64,000 nucleotides of DNA. Origin: Myxococcus sp046520405. GTDB taxonomy: Bacteria > Myxococcota > Myxococcia > Myxococcales > Myxococcaceae. Shown here one piece after another: positions 62,398 through 64,000 of the stretch. Position 1 is the first letter of the stretch; every line of letters begins with the position of its first letter. The stretch covers positions 27,215-91,214 of the forward strand of contig JBKGHI010000005.1 of assembly GCA_046520405.1 (NCBI GenBank), in the 5' to 3' direction. Both the position numbers and the translations under genes were made by a program. The notes below the pieces were generated by a model. It made no database searches and was not told the DNA's origin. It worked only from the letters and a program-made list of their open reading frames with translations.

Positions 62398-64000
<1,603 letters not shown>

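Overview
The window is very GC-rich, densely coded, and reads as chromosomal DNA from a Myxococcus-like member of the Myxococcota. The strongest taxonomic sign is a TolQ-TolR-TolR operon (57871-59830) that matches the aglR-aglQ-aglS gliding motor genes of Myxococcus xanthus, including the channel Asp at residue 28 of AglQ. Many lipoproteins and several complex histidine kinases fit the same group. I see no insertion sequences, phage genes, CRISPR arrays, rRNA or tRNA.

Layout. 1-2257: a Hen1/Pnkp RNA repair operon, cut by the left edge. 2.4-11.5 kb: a CHAP-like lipoprotein, an XRE-cupin regulator with a GNAT enzyme, a prolyl oligopeptidase, a membrane protein with an isoleucine-hydroxylase-like dioxygenase, then two frameshifted membrane genes (bestrophin, acyltransferase). 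11.5-14.8 kb: an exported redox operon (di-heme peroxidase, Tat metallophosphoesterase, SoxA-like cytochrome). 15-30.9 kb: mostly housekeeping, including M1 aminopeptidase, an aldolase-like enzyme, a NatAB-type ABC exporter with a lipoprotein hydrolase, panD, EcsC and MarR. 31-33.6 kb: an exported nuclease-like protein and a twice-frameshifted surface protein.

33.7-45.5 kb is the most unusual part. Four tandem lipoproteins share a [E/T]-H-A-C-x-H motif. They sit behind copies of a dyad (GCAA-N5-TTGC) that also lies between a His-rich TonB-dependent receptor operon and a divergent lipoprotein. One of the four carries a MopE-like metal-binding motif. The simplest reading is a metal-responsive surface and uptake regulon, and this is inference. 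A Crp-type regulator, an MFS carrier and a membrane fatty acid hydroxylase lie between the two halves.

45.5-64 kb holds three histidine kinases, thioredoxin and FKBP, a putative outer-membrane barrel, NAD+ synthetase, a LON-substrate-domain protein, small conserved genes, gph, the gliding motor operon with a clear terminator, a GspE N-domain protein and a lipoprotein MsrB-MsrA fusion.

Seven genes contain eight reading-frame breaks. All have the same sense (one base too few), and most fall in G or C runs. This looks more like systematic base loss in the sequence than true gene decay, and it should be corrected before the products are used.
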